From: Anomaloglossus baeobatrachus
Lineage: Eukaryota > Chordata > Amphibia > Anura > Aromobatidae
Assembly: GCF_048569485.1 (NCBI RefSeq)
Contig: NW_027443635.1
Location: 558,001-622,000 of the forward strand
DNA length: 64,000 nucleotides
Direction: 5' to 3'
Shown here piece after piece: positions 1 through 13,000 of this stretch; the first letter of the stretch is position 1; each line of letters begins with the position of its first letter. Below the pieces are notes generated by a model. It had not been told where the DNA came from and made no database searches. It saw only the letters and a list, made by a program, of their open reading frames with translations. The translations under genes were made by a program, and so were the position numbers.

Positions 1-3000
1 GGTATTGCAACTTTTGGCCATTTTGAAGCGAAATTGTTCCTTTGGGGGGTATTGCAACTTTTCGGCATTTTGAGGCAAAATTGTTCCTTGGGGGGGTATT
101 GCAACTTTTGGCCATTTTGAAGCGAAATTGTTCCTTTCGGGGGGTATTGCAACTTTTGGCCATTTTGAAGCGAAATTGTTCCTTTGGGGGGTATTGCATT
201 TTTTTGCCATTTTGAAGCGAAATTGTTCCTTTGGGGGGGTATTGCAACTTTTCGGCATTTTGAGGCGAAATTGTTCCTTTGGGGGGTATTGCAATTTTTT
301 TCCATTTTGAGGCGAAATTGTTCCATTGGGGGGGTATTACAACTTTTGGCCATTTTGAAGCGAAATTGTTCCTTTCGGGGGGTATTGCAACTTTTCGGCA
401 TTTTAAAGCGAAATTGTTCCTTTGGGGGGTATTGCAATTTTTTGCCATTTTGAGGCGAAATTGTTCCTTTGGGGGGGTATTGCAACTTTTGGCCATTTTG
501 AAGCGAAATTGTTCCTTTGGGGGGTATTGCAATTTTTTTTTCATTTTGAGGCGAAATTGTTCCTTTGGGGGGGTATTGCAAATTTTGGCCATTTTGAAGC
601 GAAATTGTTCCTTTGGGGGGGGTATTGCAATTTTTTGCCATTTTGAGGCGAAATTGTTCCTTTGGGGGGTATTGCAACTTTTCGGCATTTTGAGGCGAAA
701 TTATTCTTTTGGGGGGGTATTACAATTTTTTGCCATTTTGAGGTGAAATTGTTCCTTTGGGGGGTATTGCAACTTTTGGCCATTTTGAAGCGAAATTGTT
801 CCTTTGGGGGGTATTGCATTTTTTTGCCATTTTGAGGCGAAATTGTTCCTTTGGGGGGGTATTGCAACTTTTGGCCATTTTGAAGCGAAATTGTTCCTTT
901 GGGGGGGTATTGCAATTTTTTGCCATTTTGAGGCGAAATTGTTCCTTTGGGGGGGTATTGCAACTTTTGGCCTTTTTGAGGCGAAATTGTTCCTTTGGGG
1001 GGGTATTGCAACTTTTGGCCATTTTGAAGCGAAATTGTTCCTTTGGGGGGGTATTGCAACTTTTCGGCATTTTGAGGCGAAATTGTTCCTTTGGGGGGGT
1101 ATTGCAATTTTTTGCCATTTTGAGGCGAAATTGTTTCTTTGGGGGTGTATTGCAACTTTTGGCCATTTTGAAGCGAAATTGTTCCTTTGGGGGGGTATTG
1201 CAACTTTTCGGCATTTTGAGGCGAAATTGTTCCTTGGGGGGGTATTGCAACTTTTGGCCATTTTGAAGCGAAATTGTTCCTTTGGGGGGTGTATTGCAAT
1301 TTTTAACCATTTTGAGGCGAAATTGTTCCTTTGGGGGGGTATTGCAACTTTTGGCCATTTTAAAGTGAAATTGTTCCTTTCGGGGGGTATTGCAACTTTT
1401 CAGCATTTTTGCATTGAAATTGTTCCTTTGGGGGGGTATTGCAATTTTTTGCCATTTTGAAGCGAAATTGTTCCTTTGGGGGGGTATTGCAATTTTTTTC
1501 CATTTTGAGGCGAAATTGTTCCTTTGGGGGGGTATTGCAACTTTTGGCCATTTTGAAGCGAAATTGTTCCTTTGGGGGAGTATTGCAATTTTTTGCCTTT
1601 TTGAGGCGAAATTGTTCCTTTGGGGGGGTATTGCAACTTTTCGGCATTTTGAGGCGAAATTGTTCCTTTACGGGGGTATTGCAATTTTTTGCCATTTTGA
1701 GGCGAAATTGTTTCTTTGGGGGGGTATTGCAACTTTTGGCCATTTTGAAGCGAAATTGTTCCTTTGGGGGGGTATTGCAACTTTTCGGCATTTTGAGGCG
1801 AAATTGTTCCTTGGGGGGGTATTGCAACTTTTGGCCATTTTGAAGCGAAATTGTTCCTTTGGGGGGTGTATTGCAATTTTTAACCATTTTGAGGCGAAAT
1901 TGTTCCTTGGGGGGGTATTGCAACTTTTGGCCATTTTAAAGTGAAATTGTTCCTTTCGGGGGGTATTGCAACTTTTCAGCATTTTTGCATTGAAATTGTT
2001 CCTTTGGGGGGTATTGCAATTTTTTGCCATTTTGAGGCGAAATTGTTCCTTTTGGGGGGTATTGCAACTTTTGGCCATTTTGAAGCGAAATTGTTCCTTT
2101 GGGGGGGTATTGCAATTTTTTGCCATTTTGAGGCGAAATTGTTCCTTTGGGGGGGTATTGCAACTTTTGGCCATATTGAAGCGAAATTGTTCCTTTGGGG
2201 GTTTTTACAATTTTTGGCCATTTTGAGGCGAAATTGTTCCTTTCGGGGGGTATTGCAACTTTTCGGCATTTTGAGGCGAAATTGTTCCTTTGGGGGGTAT
2301 TGCAACTTTTGGCCATTTTGAAGCGAAATTGTTCCTTTGGGGGGGTATTGCAATTTTTTGCCATTTTGAGGCGAAATTGTTCCTTTGGGTGAGTATTGCA
2401 ACTTTTGGCCATTTTGAAGCGAAATTGTTCCTTTGGGGGGGTATTGCAACTTTTCGGCATTTTGAGGCGAAATTGTTCCTTGGGGGGGTATTGCAACTTT
2501 TGGCCATTTTGAAGCGAAATTGTTCCTTTGGGGGGTGTATTGCAATTTTTAACCATTTTGAGGCGAAATTGTTCCTTTGGGGGGGTATTGCAACTTTTGG
2601 CCATTTTAAAGTGAAATTGTTCCTTTCGGGGGGTATTGCAACTTTTCAGCATTTTTGCATTGAAATTGTTCCTTTGGGGGGGTATTGCAATTTTTTGCCA
2701 TTTTGAGGCGAAATTGTTCCTTTTGGGGGGGTATTGCAACTTTTGGCCATTTTGAAGCGAAATTGTTCCTTTGGGGGTTTTTACAATTTTTGGCCATTTT
2801 GAGGCGAAATTGTTCCTTTCGGGGACTATTGAAACTTTTCGGCATTTTGAGGCGAAATTGTTCCTTTGGGGGGGTATTGCAACTTTTGGCCATTTTGAAG
2901 CGAAATTGTTCCTTTGGGGGGGTATTGCAATTTTTTGCCATTTTGAGGTGAAATTGTTCCTTTGGGGGGGTATTGCAACTTTTGGCCATTTTGAAGCGAA

Positions 3001-5246
3001 ATTGTTCCTTTGGGGGGGTATTGCAATTTTTTGCCATTTTGAGGCGAAATTGTTCCTTTGGGAGGGTATTGCAACTTTTGGCCATTTTGAAGCGAAATTG
3101 TTCCTTTCGGGGGGTATTGCAACTTTTGGCCATTTTGAAGCGAAATTGTTCCTTTCGGGGGGTATTGCAACTTTTGGCCATTTTGAAGCGAAATTGTTCC
3201 TTTGGGGGGTATTGCATTTTTGCCATTTTGAAGCGAAATTGTTCCTTTGGGGGGGTATTGCAACTTTTCGGCATTTTGAGGCGAAATTGTTCCTTTGGGG
3301 GGTATTGCAATTTTTTTTCATTTTGAGGCGAAATTGTTCCTTTGGGGGGGTATTGCAACTTTTGGCCATTTTGAAGCGAAATTGTTCCTTTGGGGGGTAT
3401 TGCAACTTTTGGCCATTTTGAAGCGAAATTGTTCCTTTTGGGGGGGTATTGCAATTTTTTGCCATTTTGAGGCGAAATTGTTCCTTTGGGGGGGTATTGC
3501 AACTTTTGGCCATTTTGAAGCGAAATTGTTCCTTTGGGGGGTATTGCATTTTTTTGCCATTTTGAGGCGAAATTGTTCCTTTGGGGGGGTATTGCAACTT
3601 TTGGCCATTTTGAAGCGAAATTGTTCCTTTGGGGGGTATTGCATTTTTTTGCCATTTTGAGGCGAAATTGTTCCTTTGGGGGGGTATTGCAACTTTTGGC
3701 CATTTTGAAGCGAAATTGTTCCATTGGGGGGGTATTGCAATTTTTTGCCATTTTGAGGCGAAATTGTTCCTTTGGGGGGTTATTGCAACTTTTGGCCTTT
3801 TTGAGGCGAAATTGTTCCTTTGGGGGGGTATTGCAACTTTTGGCCATTTTGAAGCGAAATTGTTCCTTTGGGGGGGTATTGCAACTTTTCGGCATTTTGA
3901 GGCGAAATTGTTCCTTTGGGGGGGTATTGCAATTTTTTGCCATTTTGAGGCGAAATTGTTTCTTTGGGGGTGTATTGCAACTTTTGGCCATTTTGAAGCG
4001 AAATTGTTCCTTTGAGGGGGTATTGCAACTTTTCGGCATTTTGAGGCGAAATTGTTCCTTGGGGGGGGTATTGCAACTTTTGGCCATTTTGAAGCGAAAT
4101 TGTTCCTTTGGGGGGTGTATTGCAATTTTTAACCATTTTGAGGCGAAATTGTTCCTTTGGGGGGTGTATTGCAACTTTTGGCCATTTTAAAGTGAAATTG
4201 TTCCTTTCGGGGGGTATTGCAACTTTTCAGCATTTTTGCATTGAAATTGTTCCTTTGGGGGGGTATTGCAATTTTTTGCCATTTTGAAGCGAAATTGTTC
4301 CTTTGGGGGGGTATTGCAATTTTTTGCCATTTTGAGGCGAAATTGTTCCTTTGGGGGGGTATTGCAACTTTTGGCCATATTGTAGCGAAATTGTTCCTTT
4401 GGGGGGTTTTTACAATTTTTGGCCATTTTGAAGCGAAATTGTTCCTTTCGGGGGGTATTGCAACTTTTCTGCATTTTGAGGCGAAATTGTTCCTTTGGGG
4501 GGGTATTGCAACTTTTGGCCATTTTGAAGCGAAATTGTTCCTTTGGGGGGGTATTGCAACTTTTCGGCATTCTGAGGCGAAATTGTTCCTTTGGGGGGGT
4601 ATTGCAATTTTTTTCCATTTTGAGGCGAAATTGTTCCTTTGGGGGGGTATTGCAACTTTTGGCCATTTTGAAGCGAAATTGTTCCTTTGGGGGGGTATTG
4701 CAATTTTTTGCCTTTTTGAGGCGAAATTGTTCCTTTGGGGGGGTATTGCAACTTTTCGGCATTTTGAGGCGAAATTGTTCCTTTGGGGGGGTATTGCAAT
4801 TTTTTGCCATTTTGAGGCGAAATTGTTTCTTTGGGGGGTATTGCAACTTTTGGCCATTTTGAAGCGAAATTGTTCCTTTGGGGGGGTATTGCAACTTTTC
4901 GGCATTTTGAGGCGAAATTGTTCCTTTGGGGGGGTATTGCAACTTTTGGCCATTTTGAAGCGAAATTGTTCCTTTGGGGGGGTATTGCAATTTTTTGCCA
5001 TTTTGAGGCGAAATTGTTCCTTTGGGGGGGTATTGCAACTTTTGGCCATTTTGAAGCGAAATTGTTCCTTTGGGGGGGGTATTGCAACTTTTCGGCATTT
5101 TGAGGCGAAATTGTTCCTTGGGGGGGTATTGCAACTTTTGGCCATTTTGAAGCGAAATTGTTCCTTTGGGGGGTGTATTGCAATTTTTAACCATTTTGAG
5201 GCGAAATTGTTCCTTTGGGGGGGTATTGCAACTTTTGGCCATTTTA

Positions 5247-8200
5247 AAGTGAAATTGTTCCTTTGGGGGGGTATTGCAATTTTTGTCCATTTTGAGGCGA
5301 AATTGTTCCTTTTGGGGGGGTATTGCAACTTTTGGCCATTTTGAAGCGAAATTGTTCCTTTGGGGGGGTATTGCAATTTTTTGCCATTTTGAGGCGAAAT
5401 TGTTCCTTTGGGGGGGTATTGCAACTTTTGGCCATATTGAAGCGAAATTGTTCCTTTGGGGGGTTTTTACAATTTTTGGCCATTTTGAGGCGAAATTGTT
5501 CCTTTCGGGGACTATTGCAACTTTTCGGCATTTTGAGGCGAAATTGTTCCTTTGGGGGGGTATTGCAACTTTTGGCCATTTTGAAGCGAAATTGTTCCTT
5601 TGGGGGGGTATTGCAATTTTTTGCCATTTTGAGGTGAAATTGTTCCTTTGGGGGGGTATTGCAACTTTTGGCCATTTTGAAGCGAAATTGTTCCTTTCGG
5701 CGGGTATTGCAACTTTTCGGCATTTTGAGGCGAAATTGTTCCTTTGGGGGGGTATTGCAACTTTTGGCCATTTTGAAGCGAAATTGTTCCTTTTGGGGGG
5801 TATTGCAACTTTTCGGCATTCTGAGGCGAAATTGTTCCTTTGGGGGGGTATTGCAATTTTTTGCCATTTTGAGGCGAAATTGTTCCTTTGGGGGGGTATT
5901 GCAACTTTTGGCCATTTTGAAGCGAAATTGTTCCTTTGGGGGGGGTATTGCAATTTTTTGCCATTTTGAGGCGAAATTGTTCCTTTGGGGGGGTATTGCA
6001 ACTTTTCGGCATTTTGAGGCGAAATTGTTCCTTTGGGGGGTATTGCAATTTTTTTTCCATTTTGAGGCGAAATTGTTCCTTTGGGGGGGTATTACAACTT
6101 TTGGCCATTTTGAAGCGAAATTGTTCCTTTCGGGGGGTATTGCAACTTTTCGGCATTTTGAAGCGAAATTGTTCCTTTGGGGGGTATTGCAATTTTTTGC
6201 CATTTTGAGGCGAAATTGTTCCTTTGGGGGGGTATTGCAACTTTTGGCCATTTTGAAGCGAAATTGTTCCTTTGGGGGGGTATTGCAATTTTTTTTCATT
6301 TTGAGGAGAAATTGTTCCTTTGGGGGGGTATTGCAAATTTTGGCCATTTTGAAGCGAAATTGTTCCTTTGGGGGGGTATTGCAATTTTTGGCCATTTTGA
6401 GGCGAAATTGTTCCTTTCGGGGGGAATTGCAACTTTTCGGCATTTTGAGGCGAAATTGTTCCTTTGGGGGGGTATTGCAACTTTTGGCCATTTTGAAGCG
6501 AAATTGTTCCTTTGGGGGGTATTGCAATTTTTTGCCATTTTGAGGCGAAATTGTTCCTTTGGGGGGGTATTGCAACTTTTGGCCATTTTGAAGCGAAATT
6601 GTTCCTTTGGGGGGGTATTGCAACTTTTCGGCATTTTGAGGCGAAATTGTTCCTTGGGGGGGTATTGCAACTTTTGGCCATTTTGAAGCGAAATTGTTCC
6701 TTTGGGGGGTGTATTGCAATTTTTAACCATTTTGAGGCGAAATTGTTCCTTTGGGGGGGTATTGCAACTTTTGGCCATTTTAAAGTGAAATTGTTCCTTT
6801 CGGGGGGTATTGCAACTTTTCAGCATTTTTGCATTGAAATTGTTCCTTTGGGGGGGGTATTGCAATTTTTTGCCATTTTGAGGCGAAATTGTTCCTTTTG
6901 GGGGGGTATTGCAACTTTTGGCCATTTTGAAGCGAAATTGTTCCTTTGGGGGGGTATTGCAATTTTTTGCCATTTTGAGGCGAAATTGTTCCTTTGGGGG
7001 GGTATTGCAACTTTTGGCCATATTGAAGCAAAATTGTTTTTTTGGGGGGTTTTTACAATTTTTGCCCATTTTGAGGCGAAATTGTTCCTTTCGGGGGGTA
7101 TTGCAACTTTTCGGCATTTTGAGGCGAAATTGTTCCTTTGGGGGGGTATTGCAACTTTTGGCCATTTTGAAGCGAAATTGTTCCTTTGGGGGGGTATTGC
7201 AATTTTTTGCCATTTTGAGGCGAAATTGTTCCTTTGGGGGGGTATTGCAACTTTTGGCCATTTTGAAGCGAAATTGTTCCTTTCGGCGGGTATTGCAACT
7301 TTTCGGCATTTTGAGGCGAAATTGTTCCTTTGGGGGGGTATTGCAACTTTTGGCCATTTTGAAGCGAAATTGTTCCTTTTGGGGGGTATTGCAACTTTTC
7401 GGCATTCTGAGGCGAAATTGTTCCTTTGGGGGGGTATTGCAATTTTTTGCCATTTTGAGGCGAAATTGTTCCTTTGGGGGGGTATTGCAACTTTTGGCCA
7501 TTTTGAAGCGAAATTGTTCCTTTGGGGGGGTATTGCAACTTTTCGGCATTTTGAGGCGAAATTGTTCCTTGGGGGGGTATTGCAACTTTTGGCCATTTTG
7601 AAGCTAAATTGTTCCTTTGGGGGGGTATTGCAATTTTTAACCATTTTGAGGCGAAATTGTTCCTTTCGGGGGGTATTGCAACTTTTCAGCATTTTGCAGC
7701 GAAATTGTTCCTTTGGGGGGGTATTGCAATTTTTTGCCATTTTGAGGCGAAATTGTTCCTTTGGGGGGGTTATGCAATTTTTTGTCATTTTGAGGCGAAA
7801 TTGTTCCTTTGGGGGGGTATTGCAACTTTTGGCCATTTTGAAGCGAAATTGTTCCTTTGGGGGGGTATTGCAATTTTTTACCATTTTGAGGCGAAATTGT
7901 TCCTTTGGGGGGGTATTGCAACTTTTGGCCATATTGAAGCGAAATTGTTCCTTTGGGGGGTTTTTACAATTTTTGGCCATTTTGAGGCGAAATTGTTCCT
8001 TTCGGGGGGTATTGCAACTTTTCGGCATTTTGAGGCGAAATTGTTCCTTTGGGGGGGTATTGCAACTTTTGGCCATTTTGAAGCGAAATTGTTCCTTTGG
8101 GGGGGTATTGCAACTTTTCGGCATTTTGAGGCGAAATTGTTCCTTTGGGGGGGTATTGCAATTTTTTGCCATTTTGAGGCGAAATTGTTCCTTTGGGGGG

Positions 8201-10051
8201 GTATTGCAACTTTTGGCCATTTTGAAGCGAAATTGTTCCTTTGGGGGGGTATTGCAATTTTTTGCCATTTTGAGGCGAAATTGTTCCTTTGGGGGGTATT
8301 GCAACTTTTGGCCATTTTGAAGCGAAATTGTTCCTTTCGGGGGGGTATTGCAACTTTTCGGCATTTTGAGGCGAAATTGTTCCTTTGGGGGGGTATTGCA
8401 ATTTTTAACCATTTTGAGGCGAAATTGTTCCTTTCGGGGGGTATTGCAACTTTTCAGCATTTTGAGGCGAAATTGTTCCTTTGGGGGGGTATTGCAACTT
8501 TTGGCCATTTTGAAGCGAAATTGTTCCTTTGGGGGGGTATTGCAATTTTTTGCCATTTTGAGGCGAAATTGTTCCTTTGGGGGGTTATTGCAACTTTTGG
8601 CCTTTTTGAGGCGAAATTGTTCCTTTGGGGGGGTATTGCAACTTTTGGCCATTTTGAAGCGAAATTGTTCCTTTGGGGGGGTATTGCAACTTTTCGGCAT
8701 TTTGAGGCGAAATTGTTCCTTTGGGGGGGTATTGCAATTTTTTGCCATTTTGAGGCGAAATTGTTTCTTTGGGGGTGTATTGCAACTTTTGGCCATTTTG
8801 AAGCGAAATTGTTCCTTTGAGGGGGTATTGCAACTTTTCGGCATTTTGAGGCGAAATTGTTCCTTGGGGGGGGTATTGCAACTTTTGGCCATTTTGAAGC
8901 GAAATTGTTCCTTTGGGGGGTGTATTGCAATTTTTAACCATTTTGAGGCGAAATTGTTCCTTTGGGGGGTGTATTGCAACTTTTGGCCATTTTAAAGTGA
9001 AATTGTTCCTTTCGGGGGGTATTGCAACTTTTCAGCATTTTTGCATTGAAATTGTTCCTTTGGGGGGGTATTGCAATTTTTTGCCATTTTGAAGCGAAAT
9101 TGTTCCTTTGGGGGGGTATTGCAATTTTTTGCCATTTTGAGGCGAAATTGTTCCTTTGGGGGGGTATTGCAACTTTTGGCCATATTGTAGCGAAATTGTT
9201 CCTTTGGGGGGTTTTTACAATTTTTGGCCATTTTGAAGCGAAATTGTTCCTTTCGGGGGGTATTGCAACTTTTCTGCATTTTGAGGCGAAATTGTTCCTT
9301 TGGGGGGGTATTGCAACTTTTGGCCATTTTGAAGCGAAATTGTTCCTTTGGGGGGGTATTGCAACTTTTCGGCATTCTGAGGCGAAATTGTTCCTTTGGG
9401 GGGGTATTGCAATTTTTTTCCATTTTGAGGCGAAATTGTTTCTTTGGGGGGGTATTGCAACTTTTGGCCATTTTGAAGCGAAATTGTTCCTTTGGGGGGG
9501 TATTGCAATTTTTTGCCTTTTTGAGGCGAAATTGTTCCTTTGGGGGGGTATTGCAACTTTTCGGCATTTTGAGGCGAAATTGTTCCTTTGGGGGTGTATT
9601 GCAATTTTTTGCCATTTTGAGGCGAAATTGTTTCTTTGGGGGGTATTGCAACTTTTGGCCATTTTGAAGCGAAATTGTTCCTTTGGGGGGGTATTGCAAC
9701 TTTTCGGCATTTTGAGGCGAAATTGTTCCTTTGGGGGGGTATTGCAACTTTTGGCCATTTTGAAGCGAAATTGTTCCTTTGGGGGGGTATTGCAATTTTT
9801 TGCCATTTTGAGGCGAAATTGTTCCTTTGGGGGGGTATTTCAACTTTTGGCCATTTTGAAGCGAAATTGTTCCTTTGGGGGGGGTATTGCAACTTTTCGG
9901 CATTTTGAGGCGAAATTGTTCCTTGGGGGGGTATTGCAACTTTTGGCCATTTTGAAGCGAAATTGTTCCTTTGGGGGGTGTATTGCAATTTTTAACCATT
10001 TTGAGGCGAAATTGTTCCTTTGGGGGGGTATTGCAACTTTTGGCCATTTTA
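5247..10051 (+). repeat. Higher-order satellite repeat, copy 1 (4805 bp)
   Basis: A long block of satellite is repeated at a fixed displacement of 4805 bp. Marker monomers agree. The ATTTTAAAGTG monomer followed by an all-G run is at 5246 and 10051. The rare TTTCGGCGGG spacer is at 5698 and 10503. The GGTTATTGCAAC monomer with a GGCCTTTTTGAGG core is at 3781 and 8586. The block therefore already starts upstream, near 3.4 kb, and the start given here is arbitrary within a circular period. Confidence 0.8.
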
Positions 10052-13000
10052 AAGTGAAATTGTTCCTTTGGGGGGGTATTGCAATTTTTGTCCATTTTGA
10101 GGCGAAATTGTTCCTTTTGGGGGGGTATTGCAATTTTTGGCCATTTTGAAGCGAAATTGTTCCTTTGGGGGGGTATTGCAATTTTTTGCCATTTTGAGGC
10201 GAAATTGTTCCTTTGGGGGGGTATTGCAACTTTTGGCCATATTGAAGCGAAATTGTTCCTTTGGGGGGTTTTTACAATTTTTGGCCATTTTGAGGCGAAA
10301 TTGTTCCTTTCGGGGACTATTGCAACTTTTCGACATTTTGAGGCGAAATTGTTCCTTTGGGGGGGTATTGCAACTTTTGGCCATTTTGAAGCGAAATTGT
10401 TCCTTTGGGGGGGTATTGCAATTTTTTGCCATTTTGAGGTGAAATTGTTCCTTTGGGGGGGTATTGCAACTTTTGGCCATTTTGAAGCGAAATTGTTCCT
10501 TTCGGCGGGTATTGCAACTTTTCGGCATTTTGAGGCGAAATTGTTCCTTTGGGGGGGTATTGCAACTTTTGGCCATTTTGAAGCGAAATTGTTCCTTTTG
10601 GGGGGTATTGCAACTTTTCGGCATTCTGAGGCGAAATTGTTCCTTTGGGGGGGTATTGCAATTTTTTGCCATTTTGAGGCGAAATTGTTCCTTTGGGGGG
10701 GTATTGCAACTTTTGGCCATTTTGAAGCGAAATTGTTCCTTTGGGGGGGTATTGCAATTTTTTGCCATTTTGAGGCGAAATTGTTCCTTTGGGGGGGTAT
10801 TGCAACTTTTCGGCATTTTGAGGCGAAATTGTTCCTTTGGGGGGTATTGCAATTTTTTTTCCATTTTGAGGCGAAATTGTTCCTTTGGGGGGGTATTACA
10901 ACTTTTGGCCATTTTGAAGCGAAATTGTTCCTTTCGGGGGGTATTGCAACTTTTCGGCATTTTGAAGCGAAATTGTTCCTTTGGGGGGTATTGCAATTTT
11001 TTGCCATTTTGAGGCGAAATTGTTCCTTTGGGGGGGTATTGCAACTTTTGGCCATTTTGAAGCGAAATTGTTCCTTTGGGGGGGTATTGCAATTTTTTTT
11101 CATTTTGAGGAGAAATTGTTCCTTTGGGGGGGTATTGCAAATTTTGGCCATTTTGAAGCGAAATTGTTCCTTTGGGGGGGTATTGCAATTTTTTGCCATT
11201 TTGAGGCGAAATTGTTCCTTTGGGGGGGTATTGCAACTTTTCGGCATTTTGAGGCGAAATTGTTCCTTTGGGGGGGTATTGCAATTTTTTGCCATTTTGA
11301 GGCGAAATTGTTCCTTTTGGGGGGGTATTGCAACTTTTGGCCATTTTGAAGCGAAATTGTTCCTTTGGGGGGGTATAGCAACTTTTGGCCATATTGAAGC
11401 GAAATTGTTCCTTTGGGGGGTTTTTACAATTTTTGGCCATTTTGAGGCGAAATTGTTCCTTTCGGGGGGAATTGCAACTTTTCGGCATTTTGAGGCGAAA
11501 TTGTTCCTTTGGGGGGGTATTGCAACTTTTGGCCATTTTGAAGCGAAATTGTTCCTTTGGGGGGTATTGCAATTTTTTGCCATTTTGAGGCGAAATTGTT
11601 CCTTTGGGGGGGTATTGCAACTTTTGGCCATTTTGAAGCGAAATTGTTCCTTTGGGGGGGTATTGCAACTTTTCGGCATTTTGAGGCGAAATTGTTCCTT
11701 GGGGGGGTATTGCAACTTTTGGCCATTTTGAAGCGAAATTGTTCCTTTGGGGGGTGTATTGCAATTTTTAACCATTTTGAGGCGAAATTGTTCCTTTGGG
11801 GGGGTATTGCAACTTTTGGCCATTTTAAAGTGAAATTGTTCCTTTCGGGGGGTATTGCAACTTTTCAGCATTTTTGCATTGAAATTGTTCCTTTGGGGGG
11901 GTATTGCAATTTTTTGCCATTTTGAGGCGAAATTGTTCCTTTTGGGGGGGTATTGCAACTTTTGGCCATTTTGAAGCGAAATTGTTCCTTTGGGGGGGTA
12001 TTGCAATTTTTTGCCATTTTGAGGCGAAATTGTTCCTTTGGGGGGGTATTGCAACTTTTGGCCATATTGAAGCAAAATTGTTTTTTTTGGGGGGTTTTTA
12101 CAATTTTTGGCCATTTTGAGGCGAAATTGTTCCTTTCGGGGGGTATTGCAACTTTTCGGCATTTTGATGCGAAATTGTTCCTTTGGGGGGGTATTGCAAC
12201 TTTTGGCCATTTTGAAGCGAAATTGTTCCTTTGGGGGGGTATTGCAATTTTTTGCCATTTTGAGGCGAAATTGTTCCTTTGGGGGGGTATTGCAACTTTT
12301 GGCCATTTTGAAGCGAAATTGTTCCTTTCGGCGGGTATTGCAACTTTTCGGCATTTTGAGGCGAAATTGTTCCTTTGGGGGGGTATTGCAACTTTTGGCC
12401 ATTTTGAAGCGAAATTGTTCCTTTTGGGGGGTATTGCAACTTTTCGGCATTCTGAGGCGAAATTGTTCCTTTGGGGGGGTATTGCAATTTTTTGCCATTT
12501 TGAGGCGAAATTGTTCCTTTGGGGGGGTATTGCAACTTTTGGCCATTTTGAAGCGAAATTGTTCCTTTGGGGGGGTATTGCAACTTTTCGGCATTTTGAG
12601 GCGAAATTGTTCCTTGGGGGGGTATTGCAACTTTTGGCCATTTTGAAGCTAAATTGTTCCTTTGGGGGGGTATTGCAATTTTTAACCATTTTGAGGCGAA
12701 ATTGTTCCTTTCGGGGGGTATTGCAACTTTTCAGCATTTTGCAGCGAAATTGTTCCTTTGGGGGGGTATTGCAATTTTTTGCCATTTTGAGGCGAAATTG
12801 TTCCTTTGGGGGGGTTATGCAATTTTTTGTCATTTTGAGGCGAAATTGTTCCTTTGGGGGGGTATTGCAACTTTTGGCCATTTTGAAGCGAAATTGTTCC
12901 TTTGGGGGGGTATTGCAATTTTTTACCATTTTGAGGCGAAATTGTTCCTTTGGGGGGGTATTGCAACTTTTGGCCATATTGAAGCGAAATTGTTCCTTTG

